From contig JBBPIG010000017.1 of assembly GCA_038040445.1 (NCBI GenBank), positions 62,001 to 126,000 on the forward strand: DNA of 64,000 bases. The letters are read 5' to 3'. The notes beneath the pieces are model-generated. The model made no database searches. It was given only the letters and a program-made list of their open reading frames with translations, and was not told the origin of the DNA. Source of the DNA: Acidobacteriota bacterium (lineage in GTDB: Bacteria > Acidobacteriota > Blastocatellia > UBA7656). A program made the translations under genes and the position numbers. Shown in pieces: positions 8,811 to 18,495 of this stretch; the stretch's first letter is position 1, and each line of letters starts with the position of its first letter.

Positions 8811-9275
8811 ATGAAGAAGAGTTTATACCTTGAGACATCGGTGGTCGGCGCCTATCTGGACAACGGCGAACCATTCCGCCGCGACCTGACAATCCGCTGG
8901 TGGGAGCACGAGATGGCCGACTACGCGCCGTACATATCGCCGCTGGTTGTCCGCGAGCTCGAACGGACCGAAGAGCCGCGGCGATCGGCGTATTTGAATT
9001 TGATACGCGACGTCCCGATGTTCGACATCAGCGAGGAAGCGGCGATACTGGCGGAGGGATACGTATCGCGCGGTATCTTTCATCGCAAGCACATGGCGGA
9101 TGCGCTGCACGTGGCGATCGCTTCGGTAAACAAGGCCGATCTGCTGGTGACCTGGGATTTTGGGTACATCGCAAACGTGCATCGGCAATCACGAGTTCAA
9201 TTGTTCAACACGATTGCCGGGTTCTTTGTGCCGATGATCGTGACGCCGGAGTTCTTGATTAGCGCTGAATTTTGA
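8811..9275 (+). CDS. PIN-domain protein, VapC-like toxin
   Basis: This 154-residue protein is a PIN-fold nuclease of a subfamily common in cyanobacteria and soil bacteria. The acidic residues expected for metal binding are visible: Glu in SLYLETSVVGAYL (a Glu-Thr-Ser variant of the usual Asp-Thr-Ser), Glu in LVVRELERT, Asp in HMADALHVAIA and Asp in LVTWDFGYIAN. The next gene (9350-9565) is the small partner usually seen with this subfamily, here downstream of the toxin rather than upstream. The RNA target is unknown. Confidence 0.82.
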   Translation: MKKSLYLETSVVGAYLDNGEPFRRDLTIRWWEHEMADYAPYISPLVVRELERTEEPRRSAYLNLIRDVPMFDISEEAAILAEGYVSRGIFHRKHMADALHVAIASVNKADLLVTWDFGYIANVHRQSRVQLFNTIAGFFVPMIVTPEFLISAEF

Positions 9276-9345
9276 AGTGATACGTGATACGTGATGCGTG
9301 ACCGGAAAACAACACCGTCACGAATCACGCATCACGCATCATCAC
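9276..9345. repeat. GTGATGC-type tandem/hairpin repeat, copy 1
   Basis: The left side carries tandem GTGATACGTGATGCGTGAC-type units and the right side their reverse complement (GTCACGAATCACGCATCACGC), able to form a hairpin around a short loop at about 9302-9316. It fills the whole space between the PIN gene and its small partner. Related copies lie at 10675-10791 and 26508-26565. Confidence 0.7.
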
Positions 9346-9349
9346 TCTT

Positions 9350-9557
<208 letters not shown>

Positions 9558-9565
<8 letters not shown>

Positions 9566-10670
9566 ACAATTGAAAGCAACATCGCTCGCGCTGTTGGCGG
9601 TAGTGGCGGCAGGCTCCTGGCTATCGGTGCGCGCCAACTCACACACGAGTCAGACGCCGCGAGCCGGCGATCGCGGGCTAAGCTCGGCTCCCGCGCCTCA
9701 GGGCAAAACGGTCTTGCTCGACGTTCCTTCGATCGCCGAGCGGGTCAACGAAGTGGTGGTCAACATCCGGTCGAGTTCCGAGAGCGGCGAGAACCTCGGG
9801 AGCGGCTTCATCATCGACCAGCGTGGATTGATTGCTACCAACTTTCATCTGATTTCGAATGCCGAGCCGCGGCGCGGTTCGGGCCAGCGGGGTCCTGAAA
9901 CAAAGGGCCCTCCGAAGCTGGTCACCAGCGTAGCGGTCACCCTGCACGATGGGCGCCAGTTCCCAGCATCGATCAAAGGCTACGATGAAGCGACCGACAT
10001 CGCTCTGCTCGAAATCGTGCCAAACGGGGCACAGCTTCCTGTGGCCGATCTGGGCGACAGCGATGCGCTGCGTGTAGGCGAGTGGGTAATAGCGATCGGC
10101 AATCCGCTGGGACTCGATCACACGGTTACGCTTGGGATCGTTAGCGCTAAAGGACGGACGGGATTCGGGGGCCAGTTCGACGACTTTCTGCAGACAGATG
10201 CGGCGATAAACCCGGGGAACTCGGGCGGCCCCCTCCTGAACGTTCAAGGCAAGATCGTCGGCATCAACACGCTGGTTTTGGAGCGCACGCAGGGTTTGAG
10301 CTTCGCTATACCGATCAACACGCTCAAATCGATCTTGTCCCAACTGATCGACCGGGGCCGGGTCACACGCGGGTTTCTGGGCGTCGAGACTCAGGACGTC
10401 GATGCTGATATTCGCGGGCTGTTGAAGCTCCCGGCCGACTCTCGGGGTGTGCGCGTCGTTCGCGCCGAGCGGGCCACTCCCGCCGCGCGCGCCGGTTTGA
10501 GGAAGGACGATCTGATTACCACAGTCGACGGCCAGTCAATCACGTCGTCCGTGCAGTTCAATCGAATCATCGCCAGCAAGCTTCCCGGCACCAAGGTCGC
10601 GATCCGAATAGTACGCGATGGCCGCGAATACACATTGAATGCCGAGACAGGCGAAGAGACCAAGAAATGA
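9558..10670 (+). CDS. HtrA/DegP-like trypsin-type serine protease with PDZ domain
   Basis: The start is set at ATG 9558, which gives a signal peptide (ATSLALLAVVAAGSWLSVRA) and 370 residues; in-frame codons upstream would extend into the previous gene and a repeat. The trypsin-like triad is visible: His in LIATNFHLISN, Asp in YDEATDIALLE, and Ser in AINPGNSGGPLLN. A PDZ domain ends the protein (ATPAARAGLRKDDLITTVDG). Such proteins degrade misfolded periplasmic proteins. There is one PDZ domain rather than the two of DegP, as in DegS. No sigma-E-type promoter was noticed in front. Confidence 0.92.
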
Positions 10671-10674
10671 AGGA

Positions 10675-10791
10675 AGCGTGATTCGTGATGCGTGATGCGT
10701 GACCAGACTAGTCGAGACGATTCATGTTGGTCCGGTCACGCATCACGCATCACGCATCACGAGTCACGAATCACGCATCACGCTTCACGCA
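10675..10791. repeat. GTGATGC-type tandem/hairpin repeat, copy 2
   Basis: Left arm GTGATTCGTGATGCGTGATG continues into CGTGACC; the right arm starts GTCACGCATCACGCATCACG and is followed by another run of CACGAATCACGCATCACG-type units. This is the longest copy, with about seven units on the right. It fills the space between the protease stop and the next start. Confidence 0.75.
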
Positions 10792-10801
10792 TCTCCCTGC
10801 C

Positions 10802-11659
10802 ATGAGTAAGCCAATCACCGAGGGACCCCTCGAACAAGAAGTAGCGGACGGCGCTGTGATGGCCGAATTGTTTCAGGCCATCGGTTTCGAAGTTGCCGAC
10901 GAACATTCGTACAACCTGCTGGTCGAGTACGTCGAGACCAATGGCCAGCGGACTCGCGCGCAGCGCGGAGAGGCGGCGTTGCACGGAAGGTGTTGGAAGG
11001 TCGGCGACGGGCTTGAAGTCTGGTCCATACTCTACGAACGCGGCGCCGACCTTTATTATGCGGATTGCCGCCCCGCCTTTCGCAGCCGCTACGTTCGCAC
11101 CATCCTGCCGTGGGAGCTTGTCGAATACGACGAAGACGGTGAAGCGATCGTGCGCGGCGGCGTGCGTGGCGCGCCCGACATTGTCTTTGAGCTTCAAAAC
11201 CTGACCGAACTTGATGACGCCGACTTCCGCGAATCGCACCTCCACGTTGCCTTGGCGGGAATAGCCTATGCGGCCCGCGTGCGGCCGTACTCCAGACGGG
11301 TAATCGATCCGCCGGCTCACCGCTTCGACCTCGCTGAGCGTCTCGACGGATTTGCCGACAAAGCGTGTGAAAACGACTATGTGATCAGCGGGCGAGTCCT
11401 ATCGTGGCGCGACATCCGGAACCCGGTCACCGCAGCCGACCTCGTTTGGATTTATGTTGATGCCGCGTCGATTCGTCTCGAGGTTCTCGCCAACCGGCGA
11501 GCGCTGCGCGGGCAACTTAAGATCGGCGCGGAGATTACCGCGAACATATGGCTGCAGGGACACGTGCTCAAAGAGAGCGATTTATCGGCTCGCTACGAAG
11601 GCGTTGATCAAGAGTACGAACAGGCAGATTTCTGGGCCGGGCTCCGCCGTGGAAACTGA
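10802..11659 (+). CDS. Hypothetical protein, unknown function
   Basis: The start is set at ATG 10802 because everything upstream in frame translates the repeat. The 285-residue protein is soluble and acidic, with no signal peptide or membrane segment. It has two regular parts: an N-terminal segment with paired aromatic and acidic residues (YNLLVEYVETNGQ, WSILYERGADLYYADCRP) and a C-terminal beta-rich part (LVWIYVDAASIRLEVLAN, GAEITANIWLQGHV) that looks like an OB-type fold. No named family is recognised. Confidence 0.75.
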   Translation: MSKPITEGPLEQEVADGAVMAELFQAIGFEVADEHSYNLLVEYVETNGQRTRAQRGEAALHGRCWKVGDGLEVWSILYERGADLYYADCRPAFRSRYVRTILPWELVEYDEDGEAIVRGGVRGAPDIVFELQNLTELDDADFRESHLHVALAGIAYAARVRPYSRRVIDPPAHRFDLAERLDGFADKACENDYVISGRVLSWRDIRNPVTAADLVWIYVDAASIRLEVLANRRALRGQLKIGAEITANIWLQGHVLKESDLSARYEGVDQEYEQADFWAGLRRGN

Positions 11660-11660
11660 A

Positions 11661-11731
11661 GTAGGATAGACTTCAGTCTGTGTCTGGCAATTGCTCTTGT
11701 AGCGCAGTTACCCGGCTAAAGTCTATGCTAC
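11661..11731. repeat. Palindromic repeat of the GTAGCA/AGTCT family
   Basis: The left end GTAGGATAGACTTCAGTC and right end GGCTAAAGTCTATGCTAC are near-perfect inverted copies around a loop of about 35 bases. It lies directly after the stop codon of the preceding gene. Related to the elements at 8728-8779 and 23507-23599. Confidence 0.65.
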
Positions 11732-11744
11732 GTCTTTCGACACA

Positions 11745-12365
11745 ATGCGCAAAGGATTGTTAATACTAAGCACCGCGTGCCTGTTGGTTGTCGCCGGGAT
11801 GTTGTTCGGGTGGCGCTATTGGACCCACAGGTATGACACGCTAATCACGGCCGCGGCCCAGAAGCACAGCCTCGATCCTGCGTTGGTGAAAGCAATCGTG
11901 TACGAAGAATCGTTTTTCAGCCCGCACGCGCACAGCTCGCAAAACGCGGTAGGCTTGATGCAAGTGACGCCAGTGGTCGCTCAGGAGTGGGTCGAGTCCA
12001 CTCGCTCGCGTTCGCTGTCGGAAGCTGCTGCCGCGATCACGGGCAAAGCGCCGCCGCCGGGGTCTGAGCCGGGATTTGAAGAGACGTTCGGCGATCCGGC
12101 GGTGAGTCTGCACGTTGGGTGCTGGTATCTTCAATCTCTCTTCAATCGCTACGGAGACGAACCCGACCCCCTCGCGTTCGCGCTTGCGGCCTACAACGCC
12201 GGCCCCTCGAATCTCGAGCGATGGGCTCCAGGTGCTGACCGCTCCAAGATGTCGCGGGACGAGTTCATCGCGCGCATAGATTTTCCGGTCACTCGCAGCT
12301 ATGTTCAGAAGATCGTCCAGCGATACAACAACTACAAGCGCAACGGCGAAATAATAGGGCAATAG
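11745..12365 (+). CDS. Membrane-anchored lytic transglycosylase (SLT domain)
   Basis: A 206-residue protein with an N-terminal anchor (LLILSTACLLVVAGMLFGW) followed by one SLT domain. The catalytic Glu lies in VKAIVYEESFFSPHAHS, followed by AVGLMQVTP and the AAYNAGPSNLERW motif, all typical of soluble lytic transglycosylase folds. These enzymes cleave the MurNAc-GlcNAc bond of peptidoglycan to give anhydro-muropeptides. Short length and single domain suggest a local wall-remodelling enzyme like MltE. A truncated relative is at 52887-53414. Confidence 0.9.
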   Translation: MRKGLLILSTACLLVVAGMLFGWRYWTHRYDTLITAAAQKHSLDPALVKAIVYEESFFSPHAHSSQNAVGLMQVTPVVAQEWVESTRSRSLSEAAAAITGKAPPPGSEPGFEETFGDPAVSLHVGCWYLQSLFNRYGDEPDPLAFALAAYNAGPSNLERWAPGADRSKMSRDEFIARIDFPVTRSYVQKIVQRYNNYKRNGEIIGQ

Positions 12366-12691
12366 AGTACGCCTGAGTTCGCCGCGTCTACCCTTTGCAA
12401 TTCCTCCCGGTCATTGTGAATGAACACCTGTGTATGTGAGCGCCAGTTTGACTGTGGTTTGTTACCATAAGACAACCGGTCCTAAACAAATTAGCTCCTA
12501 ATTCCAACATCCAAAAGTCCTTCAACCGGTAATGCGTCGAGCGGTGTGCGCGGCACGAGCATTGAATAGTCTCAATTGCGCTGATGGGCGTGGCGCGGCG
12601 CCTCGCCAAGGAGTTGCCCCCGCAACATCAATGAAGAGTAAAGTCCAGCGACCGGGCCGATTCAAACAACCGCGCGGTTTAACGCGACTAC
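12366..12691. other. Intergenic region, nothing recognised
   Basis: This 326-base gap precedes the c-di-GMP gene. No conserved open frame, tRNA or clear hairpin terminator was seen. It may hold the promoter of the downstream gene. Confidence 0.5.
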
Positions 12692-15163
12692 ATGTTTGAG
12701 GTGAACGTGAGGCAAGCGGCTAATCTGAAGATCAAGTTGTTCACGGTGATCGCCTCGGTCGCCGGAACTTTCGCGCTTGTCTATTCAATCTACCGCTTGC
12801 GGCTGGAACCGATGCGGCTCGACTGGATGCTGGTTCTCGCTTTCACGATGTTGTTGAGCTGGCGAGCCGAGGTTTGGATTCCCGGCGTGCGCAGCAAGAT
12901 CACCTTGAGCGACACGTTCGTCTGCATCGCGATCCTAATGCTCGGTCCATGGGCGGCGGCGGTGCTGGCGTCGATCGACGGGCTGGCAAGGTCGCCGCGG
13001 GGCAACAAGAAGAATCTCGGATCAACCGCCTTGATCAACATGGGGGCGATGAACATCGCGGTGCTAAGCGCTTCGCTGCTGGCTGTGCGGCTCTTTGGAC
13101 CGCTCGATCGCTTGGTGTACAGCCACGATCGACTCGACCAGCTAACGCTTGCGATCGGCGTGATCACGCTGACGAATTATCTGATCAATAGCAGCATAGC
13201 GGCTACAGCAGTCGGGTTGTTTCGCGGCCGCAATGTCATCAAGACCTGGACTGAAAACTATCTATGGGCTTCGCCGGCTTTCTTTATCGGCGCGGTGGCC
13301 GGCGGTGCGATATGCAAGGTGATAACCGTCTTTGGATTCTACTCGTTCGTCATCTCGCTTCCGATTCTGCTTCTGACCTACATCGCCTACCGAAGCTATA
13401 TGGGGCGGGTCGAAACGTCCAACAAGCACATAGAAGGGCTGACCAAGCTGCACCTGGCGACCGTTGAGTCACTCACCATGGCGATTGACGCGAAGGACGA
13501 TCTCTCGCGGGGGCACATACAGCGGGTGCGGATGCTGGCCGAGGGGCTCGCCCGCGCCGTTGGCTACCCAGACGACCAGATGGAGGGGTTGAAAGCCGCA
13601 GCCTTACTTCACGACATAGGGAAGCTCGCCGTTCCCGAGTACATCTTGAGCAAGCCCGGCAAGCTGAGCGCCGCCGAATACTCGAAGGTCATGATCCACC
13701 CGGTAGTCGGCGCCGACATTCTGAGCAACGTCGAGTTTCCCTACGAAGTCGTTCCCATAGTCAAGCACCATCATGAAAAGTATGACGGCACAGGATACCC
13801 TAGCGGTTTGAAGGGCGAGGAGATTCCGTTCGGCGCGCGGATACTTACAGTCGTCGATTGTTACGAGGCTCTAACAACAAACCGCCCGCATCGCCCGCGC
13901 TTCAGCCGCGAGCAAGCGCTGGAGATGATGCGCGGCGAAGAGGCGCGCACATTTGACCCGGCACTGCTCGAAGTATTCCTTGATATCATCGATTCGCTCG
14001 AAGACAACTTGCCCGCACTCAGCGCGCGCCCGGTTTCGCTGCTGGGTGTCGAACCCCTCGCCGCTGATCGTCGCCTGGAACTGAGCTTTATCCAGGCGCC
14101 CAGAACGCCTACTGAAAAGGCCCTGCGCGATATCGCGGCCGCGCAACGAGAGGTGCTCTCGCTTTATGAAATCTCGCAGACGCTCGGTTCCACTCTAAAA
14201 CTCTCCGAGGTGTTACCAATCGTCGCCGCCAAACTCGAGAACATCGCCAACTTCACCACCCTGGTAATATTTCTCGCGGAGGGGAACCGGCTGCGTGCGG
14301 CCTACGTGATCGGCAAGAACGCCGAGGCGCTAAAGGGCGTCGAGATGTCAGTGGGCGAAGGCGGCGCGGGATGGGTTGCCGAGCATCGGCAGGTGTTGAT
14401 TGGGGGGAGCCCGCTGGCTGACCTTCAGCGGCCGCTGGGTCTGGCTGCCGCAGCGTATCGTTCGACGGCGATATTCCCGCTCGAGCACGACGATTCGCTG
14501 GTAGGGACGCTCGCCCTCTACTGCGAAGAAGATCGCGGATACTCGGCCGATGAGGTCCGCCTGCTCGAGACCATCTCGCATCACACGGCCACCGCTGTCC
14601 GCAACGCGCTGGCTTTTGAGCGGACTCAGGAGTCCGCGCTTACGGATAATCTCACCGGACTGCCAAACTCGCGATACATGTACAGCTTCTTCGATCAGGA
14701 ACGAAGCAGGTCCGAGCGTCACGGTTATCCGCTGGTATTGATGATGATGGATCTGGACGGTTTCAAGAGGATCAACGACACCTATGGCCATCACGTCGGC
14801 GATGAGATACTGCGGCGGGTTGCGCAAGTCTCACGCGGACAGGTTCGCTCGGGAGACACACTGATCCGGTACGCAGGTGACGAATTCGTGGCCGTGCTGC
14901 ATCGAGTAACGCCCGACCTGGTGCTCGAGATGAAGTCGCGACTCCAGTCAGCCGTCGACAGCTTCGCTTACGAGGTGAGGCCGGGCCGCGTGGCGCGCGT
15001 CGGTATTTCCATCGGGTACGCGACCTACGGACAGGACGGCACTGCCATAGACGAGTTGATGGAGGTCGCCGATCAACGCATGTATCAAGACAAGCTCGCT
15101 CGCCGCCGGAACGCATCGTCGTTGCGCGTTGCACCTTTCCCCGCGCGATCGGCGGCAATATAG
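12692..15163 (+). CDS. Membrane HD-GYP / GAF / GGDEF protein (c-di-GMP turnover)
   Basis: A sensor of 823 residues. Residues about 10-235 form several membrane segments. An HD-GYP phosphodiesterase domain follows with HDIGK (307-311) and HHEKYDGTGYP (360-370) intact. About 480-645 is a GAF domain. The C-terminal GGDEF domain has AGDEF (728-732) as its active-site motif, a common active variant, and RSGD (719-722) five residues before it, a good inhibitory I-site. It therefore appears able both to make and to break c-di-GMP. A strong ribosome site joins it to the small coiled-coil gene 12 bases downstream. Confidence 0.92.
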   Translation: MFEVNVRQAANLKIKLFTVIASVAGTFALVYSIYRLRLEPMRLDWMLVLAFTMLLSWRAEVWIPGVRSKITLSDTFVCIAILMLGPWAAAVLASIDGLARSPRGNKKNLGSTALINMGAMNIAVLSASLLAVRLFGPLDRLVYSHDRLDQLTLAIGVITLTNYLINSSIAATAVGLFRGRNVIKTWTENYLWASPAFFIGAVAGGAICKVITVFGFYSFVISLPILLLTYIAYRSYMGRVETSNKHIEGLTKLHLATVESLTMAIDAKDDLSRGHIQRVRMLAEGLARAVGYPDDQMEGLKAAALLHDIGKLAVPEYILSKPGKLSAAEYSKVMIHPVVGADILSNVEFPYEVVPIVKHHHEKYDGTGYPSGLKGEEIPFGARILTVVDCYEALTTNRPHRPRFSREQALEMMRGEEARTFDPALLEVFLDIIDSLEDNLPALSARPVSLLGVEPLAADRRLELSFIQAPRTPTEKALRDIAAAQREVLSLYEISQTLGSTLKLSEVLPIVAAKLENIANFTTLVIFLAEGNRLRAAYVIGKNAEALKGVEMSVGEGGAGWVAEHRQVLIGGSPLADLQRPLGLAAAAYRSTAIFPLEHDDSLVGTLALYCEEDRGYSADEVRLLETISHHTATAVRNALAFERTQESALTDNLTGLPNSRYMYSFFDQERSRSERHGYPLVLMMMDLDGFKRINDTYGHHVGDEILRRVAQVSRGQVRSGDTLIRYAGDEFVAVLHRVTPDLVLEMKSRLQSAVDSFAYEVRPGRVARVGISIGYATYGQDGTAIDELMEVADQRMYQDKLARRRNASSLRVAPFPARSAAI

Positions 15164-15175
15164 GAGGACAAGATT

Positions 15176-15646
15176 ATGACGACGGTTCTTACTGAAGTCA
15201 GAGTGGCCGCCGCCGGCCCGAGCTCGCCGCCTCGAATGAAGATGAGAATGCTGGAACAAATGGCAGAAGCGCTCGAAGACCAGGTCGCCGCGCTTTACCG
15301 GCGCGCCGCCGCCTTCGAAGAGGAAGAGTTTTTGGTCAACCGGGAAATCGAAGAGCGGCAGACCGAAATTAACCGGCTTTTGCTCAAGCTGGAAGTGATG
15401 CGAGCCGAGCGCGACCGGGTGATGGAGAGAATCGAATCGATCTCGCACGAGGCCGCCGCCCTGAGGGAAGAAGTCTTCAATGGGGAAGAAGAGGCAGCAC
15501 TTAACGCGATGGAAGGCTCGCCGTCGAAGGCATCAACAGAGCCGGGATGTGACCGCGCTCAAGCGGCGTTCAGCGACAAGAATCAGGCGAGCGGCGCGAT
15601 GTTTTTCCGCCGTATAACCCCGTCTGAACAGATGCCTAGTCGGTAG
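15176..15646 (+). CDS. Small coiled-coil protein, unknown function
   Basis: A 156-residue soluble protein. Residues about 20-105 are a continuous charged helix with heptad spacing (EQMAEALEDQVAALYRRA, ERQTEINRLLLKLEVMRAE), so a coiled coil is likely. The tail is low in order. It follows the HD-GYP/GGDEF gene by 12 bases and has the strongest ribosome site in the area (AGGAGG), so the two are probably co-expressed. It may be an accessory or scaffold of that protein; this rests on position only. Confidence 0.7.
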   Translation: MTTVLTEVRVAAAGPSSPPRMKMRMLEQMAEALEDQVAALYRRAAAFEEEEFLVNREIEERQTEINRLLLKLEVMRAERDRVMERIESISHEAAALREEVFNGEEEAALNAMEGSPSKASTEPGCDRAQAAFSDKNQASGAMFFRRITPSEQMPSR

Positions 15647-15852
15647 CCGAAGCTGCCGGCAGTCAACCACGGTTCAGAGTTCAAGCTTTAGCTTGCCCGT
15701 TCGATTGACCGGCTCCGAAGCCGCACTCGATTATTTTGACCGATAGCTGAAAACGAAAGGCTAATAGGTCTTTTAGTATTACAGCGCGGCTCGCCCGAGC
15801 TCACGCGAGCAGGGCGCACGTCGCGACTCACGGTCGGGCAACGAGGCGATTG

Positions 15853-16074
15853 ATGTCTTCAAGTAAGAGCGTCGAGAGGCGCAACAACAGTGAGCGCCGG
15901 AAGCAGGAACGCAGGCGGTCGATTCGCTACACGGCGGAGACCTTGATAGTGATCGGGGGAATCACCTGGATCGACAACGAAGGAACTGACCGCCGGCGAA
16001 AGGTCCGCCGCAAGGATGACCGAGAACGAATCGTAAGAAAGATATTGGAAGATGCTTTGTTGGCCGATCGCTGA
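15853..16074 (+). CDS. Very basic small protein, unknown function
   Basis: A 73-residue protein (ATG 15853; a TTG one codon earlier is less likely). The N-terminus is a run of Arg and Glu (VERRNNSERRKQERRRSIR), a pattern that often precedes small regulatory domains, and the C-terminus repeats it (RRRKVRRKDDRERI). A short hydrophobic strand (TLIVIGGITWI) lies between. It could bind nucleic acid or a nucleotide; no family is recognised. Confidence 0.6.
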   Translation: MSSSKSVERRNNSERRKQERRRSIRYTAETLIVIGGITWIDNEGTDRRRKVRRKDDRERIVRKILEDALLADR

Positions 16075-16293
16075 ACAAAGGCGAAATATAACGTCTATAC
16101 GGAGCGACTGAGTCTCAGCGCTAACTTCTTTCTCTTGAGATTCCCTTTAGCAACAGCCAAAGCGGCGGCGTAGACCTCGCACTTCATAAACCCTAATGCG
16201 TGCCGCCGCAGTCCAAATGTCAGCCAACGTTGACAACCCGCAATCAAAGCCGGAAACTTCGGAGTAACATACCGCGCTTCTCCGGAGGATCAT

Positions 16294-18117
16294 ATGAAGC
16301 TATTGCGAAGCTTGATTTGCCTGGCCGCCGCCGCCGCAGTCATCGCATTGTCTGTCGCCCGGCCTGTTGCCGACACCTTTCGCCCGGTAGTAAGAGGCAA
16401 ACGAGGCGCAGTTGCGGCCGGCCATCCGCTTTCCGCCGAAGCAGGACTGCGCTTGCTTCAGCAGGGTGGCAACGCCGTCGATGCCGGCTGCGCCGCGATA
16501 CTGGCCGCTTCAGTTATCGAGTTCTCACACTTCTCATTCGGCGGCGAAGTTCCAATCATCATCAAGCGATCGAACGGCGCGGTGACGGTCATCAACGGCC
16601 AGGGCACGGCGCCGCAACTCGCTACTCGCCAGTTCTTCCTCGATCAAGCGAAGAAAGGCGAGCAACAGAAAGGCCCACCCTTCATTCCATCATCGGGCAT
16701 TCTTCCAGCGACCGTTCCCGCTGTGCTCGATGCAGTAGTGACGGCGCTTGATCGCTTTGGGACGAAATCGCTTGCCCAGGTTATGCAGCCTGCTCTTGAG
16801 CTGGCCGACGGGGTTCCGATCGATGAGCTGCGCGCGGGCTACATCGAAAGAACTCGAAAGGTATACGAGCCGTGGCCGACAAGCGCGAAGGTGTTCCTGG
16901 CAGGCGGCCGCGCTCCGAAACCGGGTGAGATGTTTTCGCAACCCGATCTGGCGCGCACGCTCCGCGAGATAGTCAGAGCCGAGCGAGCGGCGGCTTCGCG
17001 CGGGCGGCACGCCGCACTGACGGCTGCCCGAGATTATTTCTACAAGGGCGTGATTGCAAAACGCATCTCAGACTTCTGCGCGGCGAATGGCGGATTGCTT
17101 CGCGCGGGCGACTTCGCGGCCTTTCACGCGAAGGTCGAAGAGCCGGCACATTCCTCGTATCGCGGCTATGAAGTTTATAAGACCGGTTTCTTTGCGCAGG
17201 GGCCCGTGATGCTCGAGGCGTTGAATATGCTCGAGGGCTATGACCTGCGCGCGATGAAGCACAACTCGGCCGACTACATTCACACGCTAACCGAAGCAAT
17301 GAAGCTGGGATTTGCCGACCGCGATCGCTACTACGGCGATCCTGACTTCGTGCGCGTTCCGGCGAGCGAGTTACTATCGAAGGACTACGCCGCGATGCGC
17401 CGGTCTCTGATTGACGAGAAGCACGCTTCGCTAGAGCAGCGCCCGGGCGATCCGGTGAACAAGAAACCGCTGATCAACGGCGGTCCAAATCCCGCGCTGA
17501 CCGGACAGTCCTCGGTGCCTGAAGCCGAGCGCGCTAACGACACGACCTGCGTCAACGTCATCGATAAGGACGGCAACCTGTTTAGCGCGACTCCATCGGG
17601 CGCGTGGCTGCCCGCGGTGGTCGCGGGCGACACCGGCGTGATGCTTGGTCAACGCATGCAATCGTTCCTGCTGGAGGAAGGCCATCCAAACGTCCTGCAG
17701 CCCGGCAAGCGGCCGCGGATCACATTGACGCCTACGCTGATTCTGAAGGACGGCAAGCCATTCATGGTGCTCTCAACGCCGGGCGGTGACAATCAGGACC
17801 AGTCGCTCATTCAAGTCATGCTGAACATCGTCGAGTTCGGGATGAACGTGCAAGAAGCGGTCGAGGCTCCGCGGTTCCAGACCTTGCACCTCGTGAGCTC
17901 GTTTGACGATCACCGATTCAACCCCGGCATGCTGAACCTTGAAGACCGAATCACGAAAGAAGTGAGGGATGATCTCGCATCGCGCGGGCACAAAGTCGAA
18001 ATGCAAGCGGCGTTCGGGAATCCTTCAGCGCCGACGGTGATAAGGTACTACAGCGACTCGGGGGTGATTGAAGCGGGCGCTGATCCGCGGCGCGGCAGAT
18101 ACGCGATTGCATGGTAA
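16294..18117 (+). CDS. ggt: Gamma-glutamyltransferase family, exported
   Basis: A 607-residue protein with a signal peptide (LICLAAAAAVIALSVA) and a strong ribosome site (GGAGG). GGT proenzymes cut themselves into two chains at a threonine that becomes the nucleophile, then hydrolyse or transfer gamma-glutamyl groups such as that of glutathione. The cleavage site is visible as NDTTCVNVIDKDG, with Thr417 as the likely nucleophile. The usual Thr-Thr-His is Thr-Thr-Cys here, and the glycine-rich N-terminal motif is changed (SFGGEVPIII), so this is a divergent branch and substrates other than glutathione are possible. PSGAWLPAVVAGDTGVMLGQ supplies the small-subunit active-site loop. Confidence 0.88.
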   Translation: MKLLRSLICLAAAAAVIALSVARPVADTFRPVVRGKRGAVAAGHPLSAEAGLRLLQQGGNAVDAGCAAILAASVIEFSHFSFGGEVPIIIKRSNGAVTVINGQGTAPQLATRQFFLDQAKKGEQQKGPPFIPSSGILPATVPAVLDAVVTALDRFGTKSLAQVMQPALELADGVPIDELRAGYIERTRKVYEPWPTSAKVFLAGGRAPKPGEMFSQPDLARTLREIVRAERAAASRGRHAALTAARDYFYKGVIAKRISDFCAANGGLLRAGDFAAFHAKVEEPAHSSYRGYEVYKTGFFAQGPVMLEALNMLEGYDLRAMKHNSADYIHTLTEAMKLGFADRDRYYGDPDFVRVPASELLSKDYAAMRRSLIDEKHASLEQRPGDPVNKKPLINGGPNPALTGQSSVPEAERANDTTCVNVIDKDGNLFSATPSGAWLPAVVAGDTGVMLGQRMQSFLLEEGHPNVLQPGKRPRITLTPTLILKDGKPFMVLSTPGGDNQDQSLIQVMLNIVEFGMNVQEAVEAPRFQTLHLVSSFDDHRFNPGMLNLEDRITKEVRDDLASRGHKVEMQAAFGNPSAPTVIRYYSDSGVIEAGADPRRGRYAIAW

Positions 18118-18130
18118 TGGTTGTTCAGAA

Positions 18131-18454
18131 ATGGATAGATTACTTCATACTCCACAAACCGATCGACGCCCGGAGAATCACACGGCGGATCAGATAACGT
18201 TGCCGGAGGGCGCGATCGTTGAGATAGTCCGCGCGGAGCGGCTGTCGGACTACATGCTGAGGCTCTTTTTTAGCGACGGCGCTGATCGCGTTGTGGACTT
18301 CGAACCTTTTCTGAACAATTCTCAAAATCCGATGATCCGCGCATATCTAGATCCGCAGAAGTTTGGAGGCTTCCGTTTGGAACACGGCGATTTGATCTGG
18401 GACGATTACGGGCTGTGCTTTCCGATCGCGGACTTGTACGAAGGCAGACTGTAG
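18131..18454 (+). CDS. DUF2442-family protein
   Basis: A 107-residue protein starting at ATG 18131, 13 bases after ggt. The central part (VRAERLSDYMLRLFFSDGAD, then RVVDFEPFLNNSQNP) followed by GGFRLEHGDLIWDDYGLCFP matches the pattern of DUF2442 proteins, small beta-rich proteins often found near toxin-antitoxin or Uma2 genes. Function is unknown. The neighbouring Uma2 gene supports an accessory character for this short stretch. Confidence 0.75.
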   Translation: MDRLLHTPQTDRRPENHTADQITLPEGAIVEIVRAERLSDYMLRLFFSDGADRVVDFEPFLNNSQNPMIRAYLDPQKFGGFRLEHGDLIWDDYGLCFPIADLYEGRL

Positions 18455-18495
18455 GTTCGCGGCTCAGTGTTAGGTTAGGTGAAGGAACCACTCAT

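Noticed and set aside
15700-15850. Possible riboswitch in front of the small basic protein
   Set aside because: Several GC hairpins are present, but they do not match a c-di-GMP or other riboswitch pattern that I can recognise.
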